Positions 19,201 to 28,200 of a stretch of 44,509 nucleotides of DNA are shown one piece after another; positions within the stretch are counted from its first letter, which is position 1, and each line of letters begins with the position of its first letter. The notes beneath the pieces were generated by a model, which was given only the letters and a program-made list of their open reading frames with translations, was not told the DNA's origin and ran no database searches. The position numbers were made by a program, and so were the translations under genes. Origin of the DNA: a virus. The stretch covers positions 1-44,509 of the IMG/VR virus record IMGVR_UViG_3300031857_015149; one strand, 5' to 3'.

Positions 19201-22200
19201 CTTGCGACTTTCTTCTTCCAAGAGCAACCCTTTGGTACAACTCTTGGTTAGTCATGATCTCGCCATTCCATCTAGTTAACTTTTCTAGGTGAGACCTAAG
19301 TTTTCCTCTATTAACTAGACTGAGACTACTTAAATCAATTGCGCCACCCTTTGTTTTCAAAACTAAGTTCGATGAATTTACAGGAGATGATTCAACTGCT
19401 TCATCAATTTTTTCTTCAGAAATTCCATCTTTTTCTGTAACTTCTGCAAATAAATTGTCAAAATTAAACTTTAAAGGGTCCTCCGGGGAGTATTCTCCAC
19501 TTTGTAAACCGTACCTAACATATCTATTTACTTGGCTAGAGGCATCTTTTAGTTTATTTATTCTATTTTTAGTTGCTTCCCTCATTTCATCAGAAAGATC
19601 GGGAGATCCTGCATACAAAGGTTCCTGTAATACTTCTCTAAAATCTTTGAGTTTTTCAAAAAGAGCAAATGAAGGGTACTTGGCTGCTAGTTCATCTTTT
19701 CTACGTTTAGTTTCTCGTTTAGTACTCTTTTGTTTTCTAATACGTTCGTACTCTTTATATTCCTCTGCAAACTGCTTCCAAGCTTCAATGTTGGCTAGAG
19801 CAGTTTTGTCGGTAATTTCTTTCTCTTCTTCTTCAGATTCTTCAGATTCTTCAGGTTCTTCAGGTTCTTCAGATTCTTCAGGTTCAAATGCGTCCGGACC
19901 TAAAACTAAAATACTATCAGACCTACGGCTAGAGTTCGTAACCCAGCCGTCTTCAAATATTGGTCTAAAATTATCTCTAAGCGGATTAAACTCTACTTCT
20001 ACTACTTTTCTAAACTCCCGCTCCGATTGCTCAGGGTTATTTAAATGTTCATCTTTGTGAGATTCTGGATAAAACAAAGATCTTTTAGCTAATACGTAAT
20101 CTCCAGGAGCAACGTCAAGTATATTTTTAAATAGAATTAAACCTTTTTCCTTTAAAGATTCTTTTAGTTCCTTGTGTTCTTCTGAAGCAAGGTTAGATTT
20201 GTTACTAAAAGCACTATTAATTTCTTTTTTTACAATTTTAGTTTTTTTAGAATCTTCTTCTTCAGATTCTTCTAGAATTTGTTTAGCTAATTTATCTGCA
20301 GCTTGACGTGCTTCGTCAGCTTCTACACTCTTCCCCTGTTTTTCAAGGAAATCGGCTAGATCATAAAGAGCATTCTGATTTTCATAGTCTCCTCTTAGAT
20401 TCGTTAATTTATAAGCTTCTTCTCTCAACCTAACTTCTTCATCGGTTGGATCAAACTTCTCAGATGGAATTCCTCTAGGATAGTTTCTTAGTATTTCTGC
20501 AGATTTATTTTCTGCTTCAGTATTTTCTGGAGTTGGCTCATGGTTATTCCATTTCCAACCAAAAGTTTTTGCTAATCTGTTAAATCGCTCAAATAAATCT
20601 GCTCTATCGTTTAGAGACATAAAGTTTGCACCTGTGGTACCCATTCCAGGTCGACCATGTGTCCCCATAAAATAATTGTGGAATTCTATATAATTTTGTA
20701 CTATTTGCTTCTGATTATCGTCAAGTTTGTCCCAAAGATCTGAATCAATCAGGGGTGGCACATCTGAACGTTCTGAAGAGGCTGGCTCTTTTTTAACAAG
20801 TACATTTATTCTGTCTGTTTGATCCAGATCAACATTCATACCCTTACCAACTGTAAACAGAATGCTCATCTTGGCGTCGTCGTGAAGACTAATGTATCTA
20901 ACGGTTTTATTACCGGTAGGTGTAACTACAACGTCCCCGACTTTTAAGTCAGATATTTTTATAGATTTTACTTCAAATTCTTCTTTTTCTTCTTCTTCTT
21001 CTTCTTCCCTAACAAGTATAACTATTCTGTCCATTTGATCCAGATCGATATCCACACTCTTAGTATCTGGAGAGATTGCATTATGGGGAAGTTCAGCAAG
21101 TAGGATATTAACTTTGCCGTCATTAGTAAAATTAATTTCCTCAACGAGTCTACTATCGTTATATGTTATTATAATGTCTCCAACTTTTAAGTCAGATATT
21201 TTTATAGATTTTATTCCAAAATCTTTTGGTGTAACACGTGCTTTATACCGCTTAATAAGCCACTCAGCCTCGTTAATTTCAGCCATGAGACGATCGTAAG
21301 TTTTCTGTTCTTCACCAGACAAGTCACGCTTCTCAGCGGCAGCCTGGTCAAGAAGAGCCTTAGCTTCTTCGTAAGCCTTCTTACGAGCTTCTTGCTGAAT
21401 CAAAATGTAGTCAGGCCAACTGTCTGAATCAAATTTAAGACCATATTTTTCTTTTAACTCTTTTTTGTTATTAACTCTTTTTTGTAATTCTTCTTTAGCT
21501 AAATTCTCGTCTTTATATGCATCTATTAAATTCCCGTATCCTAATAAAAGAAGTCCTTTATAATCTTTTGCTGTAATATCAAAATTCCGATAAGTATCAT
21601 CATAAGAAATATAAATTTCTCCGGGTTTAATCTCTTCACCAGATTCTACTAAACCTTTATCTAAAGTTACTTTTATAATTCGTCCATTTACATCATCCGA
21701 TTTATAATCAACCACATAGAGGGTATCCCCAGCCTTTGGCTTGTGCCCGTCAGCAGTAGTACCTTCGGTAGCCTCTCTACGGGCAGGATCCTTCCAGATC
21801 TCATATTGCTGAGCTAACCATTGCTTAGCTTTAGCGATAAGTTCGGGATCTTTATAGTAGCCATAGAGCTTTGTTTCTCTGTAATAACCATCTTTGTCTT
21901 CAAAATAGACACTAATTCCGTCAAGAGCATAGCCTTCGCCGGCGTACGTGTAGTAAACTTTACCCCAGAATTCCGCACCTTCTATTGGAACATCTCCAAA
22001 ACTCTTTTTTCCAGGAGGTTTTATATTCCAACCAAGTTTAAAATCGTCTCCCTCGCTGTTTTTTGGAGTTATGTCCTTTAGATCTACAAAACTGTCGTCA
22101 ATTTTTGTTTCGACTTGATTTAGAGCAATTGTAGGGTCATCGTCAGAGAATCTAACGGCACCTCCTATATGATCTAATTGTTTATCCGTGTAAGTTTTTT

Positions 22201-25200
22201 GTTTTCCATCTTTATTTAGAACTTTAAAGATTCTATTTCCATCTTTATTTTTACCAATGGAAATTACTTTTCCACTAATACCGGATAAAGACTTTTCTTC
22301 ATGCTCCGTGCCTTTGTGATTAATAAAAAGAGGATACGAAGTTATAAAAACTAGATAGTCGTCTACTCTAATATCATCGAGAGAGTTTATTGGTCGATCG
22401 ACGTAAGTGTATGGAGTATTGCTGCCACCATTTTTAGCTACGGCATTGTCGATGAGTTTCCTTGCTTCTTCAATAGCTTTTTTAAAAACTTCAGGGTCAT
22501 TAATATCCCCCTTAACTGTGGTGTAAGCATCATTTGTCGGTATATTATTTCCTCTAGCAACTGCCTCCCCAAAGTTTTTATCAATAAGACCTACATACCA
22601 GTGGTTGTGATTTTCCCCCTTTATATAAAGAATTTTAGCACCAAAGCGTTTGCCATCAACTACCTTTACAATTGCCTCTCTAAATATGTCTGCACCCAGT
22701 TGGCCGTTTATAGCATATTCAGGATACTGATTAGGTTCTCCTCCAACAGTAAACTCTTCAACGTCATCTGGAAGAGGGAATCCGTTACTTCCTACCCTAA
22801 AACCACTTTGATCAGTTAGTGTAGGTTTAGCTCCTGCTTTAGGAGCTCTCAATTCTCTGTACTTCTTGGCAAGCTCGACGTTGGCCAAGTTTACAATTTT
22901 TTCTAGTGCCGAGCTGTCATCAAGTGCCCCTGGAACTTCGGTGGTTGAGGCAACGTTGCCTTTAGGATCGTATAGAGTAGCAACCCATTTTTCCCCGTCG
23001 TGCTGAATAGTTGCACCAAAAGGAGGTTTTCTTTCAAGATCTATCTTTTGATCTCTCTTGGCTTCCCACTTACCGGTCTTAGCATTTTTTACAACCCTAA
23101 AAATGTAAGTATCTTTCTCTTTTTTATCTTTTCTAAAGAAGTGCGGAAACTGCCCAGGGAGCTCATTGTTGTTGTATTCTTCATTTCTTTTTACTAAAAA
23201 TTTGCTATAAAATTCAAAAGTTTTTCTAAAATACTCTTTTTCAGAAGTACCTCCATAAAGTTCTAAATTTAAAACATCTGATGGACCATAAATATCTCCA
23301 GAAATAGTTCCGTCCCAGTGCTTCCATTGAATTTCTTCTATCTTTTTGTCAAGAGTTCCATCAGCTTTTCTGGTAAACGTAATCTTTAAACGAGCTCCAG
23401 GTTTAGAGAAGTCTTTGTTGTACCAAAGAATTGTGACTTTTGAACCCTTACCAAAGTTAGCAATATCTTCGTCTGTCACTGGGACTGCGGCATCATCTTC
23501 GCCCTCTCCCTCTTCATCTTCGCCTCCCTTTTCTTTTTTAGGAGACGGGCCGAGTGGAGGTTCTTCTCCAAGGTCTTCAATCTCAAAGCCTTCGTCAATG
23601 ATTTTGTCTTGATCGGTCTCGGCTGGAGTTTTAGGCTTTGGATGATCTACCTGAAGAAACTCTTCTCCTCGGACAGTTTCTGGTTTTACGGTACCGTTTC
23701 CTAAGGCTGAATCTTCGGTAGTAGTTGGAGCCGTCGATTCCGGAGTAGAAACTTCTTCCCTAACATATTCCTTTGCTCTGTTTATAGCATCTTCTACAGT
23801 TCTGTATTTTATAGGAGGTCCGTATTTTCCATCCTTTGTTCTGTTATAGTACATGTGCCAAGTAAAATCTTCAAACTCTCCATTAAAAAGACCGTAGTCA
23901 AAAAAGCCAAGTTTTTTAAGTTCATCTATAACTGTATAAACGTCTCTTTCAGCAAGTTTTTTAATAACCTCTTCGGCCATATTTGGATTTTCTTCCCTAT
24001 GACGTTTAATAAAAGCGTTGAAGAGCTTATTTTTTACACCTTTAAATTGCTCATTCCTAATTGCTTCCCTAGCTTTTATGTCATCTGGAGATCCATTTTT
24101 AGGACTTCTTACTACTTTACTAATTTCATAGATTTCTTCTATTTTATTTTTGTCAAACGCAGAAACCTGAACAACATAAATCTTTCCATCTTTTTCTACC
24201 AGCTTGTGGCCTTCAAAGTGGCCATAGTACTCTTTTAGTTTGTAATCATACCCGTCTTCAACGTAACGAACGTAGAGTCTTATATCTGTTCCATCTATTT
24301 GTACAAGGTCTCCAGCTTTAATAATGTTTCCATTTGCATCTTTAACTTCTCTATTTGGATCTACATCTTGATATTTGCCTGCAGGAGAAGTTCCAGAACG
24401 GCCGCTCTGATCGTCTGTACCAGATCCATCAGCTTCGGATCCTTTTTTAGCAAACTCTTCAAGTAGATCATAAAGTTCATCCAACCCTGATGTATACCAT
24501 CTGTCAACACCCAGAGGTTCCATATTTTGCTCTAAAAAGTCATAAAGTTTTTTATAATCTTTTATCCCCAGCTCTGCTATTTTTTGCATAATTTCATCTG
24601 CAATACGATCCATACCTTCTTCAAACTCATCAGGGTTAGGACTAATAAAGGCTGCAAACATTTTGCCTCTAATAAGATCTCGTACAGCTTTTACCAGTGG
24701 ATCTTCTTCATCGCCATCTTCATCTTGATCGTCTTGGCCGCTTGTCCCTCCTCGGCCTCCTCGGCCTCCTCGGCCACCGCGGCCTCCTTCATCTCCATCT
24801 CCTTGACCATCCTGGTCGCTTGCTCCTCCTCGACCTTCGCCACCCTCTCCATCTCCATCTCCAGAAGGACCGGTAGGTTTTAGAACTTTTTTAAATGAGT
24901 TATATGGCACAACTTCGTGTTTAATCTCGCCAGTCTTAGGGTCGATATGCACAATTATTACTTCTTCTGGCTGATTCTTAGAATCAATTCCATTTAAGAA
25001 TACGTTTATAACTTCGGCCGGACCGTTTGGACTTTGATAAACATCGCCAGGTTTTATATTTTGAGCTTTTTTACCACTAGAGTTTTTAGAATCTAATTTT
25101 TTGGGGAGGGGATATGCAACTTCTGGTAAATCATCAGCAGCAATATTAGCTCCGTCTTTAGTAGTAAATACAACTCCATCTTTATGAACTTTGTACTCAA

Positions 25201-28200
25201 TAACGCCTTGGTGCTGATCCTTGTTGTGAATTTCTGGATCGTAGTCAGGAGCTAAAACTTCATAGCTGTAGTTACCGTTTCTATCTTTCCAAACGTTTAC
25301 AACCTTACCGTGAAGATTTCCATCCTTATCGTATAGAACATCGCCAACTTTAATATCTTCAGGTTTTTTAAATCCTACCGGAGCGCGAGCCGGTCTTTTA
25401 GACTTGCCGGTTTCTTTTGGCTTAGTTTTAGATCCAGAGAAATCTCTAATTATGTCTTCGATACCTCTTTTAAAAGTGATAGCTCTAGATTTATCTCCAT
25501 TGAGAAGACCGTTCTTACCTTTTTTACGTTCAGTATCATAGAAATCTTGGATCTTAGTCATAAGACCCTCGAAGTCAGTTATCTTTAATTTTTTAGCAAG
25601 TTTAACTAATCTAGTAGCCTCAGAATGGTTATAAGCACCATAAGCTGGATCGTTCGGGTCATTTGGATTCCAAAGTTTTGCAAAAGACTCTAGTAGATTG
25701 TAGAGCATTTCTTCTGGCTCTAGCTTCCATACTGAAGGTTCAACGTCAATAAATGGAATTATTGCATTTTTTATAAAGAACTCTACTGCTTCTGGAATTC
25801 CTTCGCCTCTAAATAAACCTAGAGCTGCAGCACCAAAAAGTTCTCCCATTCTTTCATCAAAGTTTTCATCAGAATGTCCCGGAACTATATTAAAACGTTT
25901 AAACGGAGCTTCGTCACTACCCCAAAACATTCTCTTTAAATTAGCCCAAACCGGGCCGTCAATCTCTCTTTGATGCTTTTCTCTATTAAATAAGTGCCCC
26001 ATTTCGTGGAAAAGAACGGACATTAAAAGAGGAATTCTTTCTAGTACAGGATTTCCTTCTTTATCTAGTACTACGTTACCTTTTTTATCGCGCAAAAACC
26101 TGAAAGGTGAGTAATTATTTCCGCCTAAATATATTTCTCTCTCATCATCTGCTTCTAGATTCCCTAGCTGATCCCAGAGATTAATCATTAAGCCAGCATT
26201 TTCATCTATGTCGGCTTCACCTGTAAATAGTACCTTTTTTGGATTACCGTTTTCATCCAGCTTCTCACTAACTCCAATAATGTTTCTAGTACCGTCTGGA
26301 TATAAAAATGATGGAGTACCATTTTTTAGAAAACTGACAGTTACTGGAAGCTTGAATCCCATTTGGTCTAGGAAATTAAAATACTCTTTTATCTCATCTA
26401 GAAGTTTTCCATCTATAGCTTCTTTATTGTCAAAGACAACTCTATAGTGGCCATAGACTAAAACTACTCTTCCGTTTTGAATAGCTTTCATATCTTCATA
26501 GATACGAGCAGCTAAAGCTTTTCTTACTCTTGTTACTTTTGGATTGTCTGGATCAATTTCTGCCCACATAAGTTCGGCGAACTCGTCAAGATCTTTAGCA
26601 TTTTTAAAAATCTGTATACGTCTAGCATCATACTTGTCCCAAGTAACTCTTTCAAATCCGTTTGGAATATAGTTTTTACGCTTCTTTGGCTTTTTACCGT
26701 TTTTTAATCCAATTCTTCTTCCCATTGCTGTAATTTTAGCTACGTCTTGAAGAATTTTTTTAGATAGGGAGCCATCTTCCCTTTCTTCTTTTGGAGAAGG
26801 GCCTAAACCTCCGCCTTCTTTTTTTGGAGAGGGACCTAAATTATTTGGCCTATCCGCCATGTCATGCAAGGTTGCTAGAGCCTCTGCAGCTTTTCCTCTT
26901 GTACTTGCTTCAGCTAGTGCGGTCTTTGCAAGAGATGACATCTCCGGCTTATCTGATTCTGCAAAACCATTTAGAGCATTTATCTGAGCCTCAGTTATTG
27001 GAGTTGAAGGAGAAATAATGTTTTTAAAAGCTTCCATTCTTTCTCTGTACAGCTGATCTTGTTTGTCAAAATCAAGCAAACTAAGATCTTGATTATCTTC
27101 TTTAGCTGCTCTTGCAAGAATCATTCTTACTAGATTGTAAGAATCTTCAGCATCTCCATCCGCACTGTGCCATTTGATAGGACTAAATCCTAGAAACTCG
27201 GCAACGTGACCAAGACTTGAGCTCGGTACGAGATTACCATCTTTATCCTTCTTTTTAGGACCGTCAATTCCTTTTTCTGGATTGTATCTAGGTAGAAGCG
27301 ATGCAAGATCCTTAGAGTCGATGGTTCCAGCAATATCAAGCTGCACGCCCGCATCATCAGCCATGCGTCTTAGAATTTCTAGATCGAATGGAACGTTCTG
27401 TCCACCAAGCAGCGCGTTTGGTCCAATAAAATCAATGAACATCTTTAGAGCTTCTTCAGGGCTCATTTGCTGAGCAAGCCACTCTGGTGTTACAAGGGTA
27501 GATAGTGGATTACCTTTTTCATCTAGAACTCTATTGCCATTTTCATCTACAACATCTCTGAATAGATTTTCTGCAGAGAATTTAGAAAGTTTGCTGCCTG
27601 GATTGATGTAGACGTTGAATCTTCCAACAATCTTTCCATTTTTAACTTTTACTGCACCAAGTTGAATTGGATCATTCTTTATATTTTGACCGTCATAGTC
27701 AGATATACCGGTTGTTTCAAAGTCAAAGTATGTAATTTCTTGGCTGGCAACTCTGTCATCTACTTCAGACCACTTTTTGTTTTTACCTAGTAGGTTTCTA
27801 AAGAATCCAGTAAATGCTCCAGGAGTTGGAAGTCGAGTGTTATTAGCATCCATGGTAGCTGATTGCAGATCGATTCCAAGATGGGACATCGAGTTGCCTT
27901 CTTGCTTTGGGGATGGGCCCGGGCGAGCAGCTTCTGTTTCTCTAGGCTTGTTAGGGTTTGTCCAAGCCTTAAGTTCATGGTCAGCAGCAACATCAAGAAT
28001 TGCTCTTCTACCGTTTTGGAATCTAACAAAAACTCTTTTGTTACCATTTTTTAATGGCTCTACGTTTAATATCTTTCCGTACTGACCGGAGCCTTCATCA
28101 TAAACAATGTCTCCAGAATTTAGGTCAGAACCTTTTAGAGTCTGCTCTGATCTTTCAGAAGCTTGCTCTTTGTAATTTTCTGGGTCATCTACTTCTGCTT

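Larger units (their letters stand above)
12161..27919 (-). repeat. Twelve GPSPK[QEK]E motifs in the 6144-residue protein
   Basis: Protein motif copies begin at residues 252, 613, 624, 1708, 3327, 3841, 3923, 4190, 4472, 4965, 5160 and 5497. In nucleotides, from start to end of the gene, they begin at 27919, 26836, 26803, 23551, 18694, 17152, 16906, 16105, 15259, 13780, 13195 and 12184 and read leftward for 21-24 bases. All four codons are used for the Gly and for the first Pro, so the copies are not recent DNA duplications. The usual next residue is Arg, Gly or Lys. Confidence 0.95.

Noticed and set aside
19455-20060. Plus-strand 201-residue reading frame
   Set aside because: Antisense of the acidic Glu/Ser region of the 6144-residue gene; Ser/Leu-rich composition typical of a shadow frame.
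24740-24790. Collagen-like or RGG RNA-binding domain
   Set aside because: The GGRGGRGG run is short and flanked by acidic Gly/Asp-rich sequence; it is better explained as a flexible linker.
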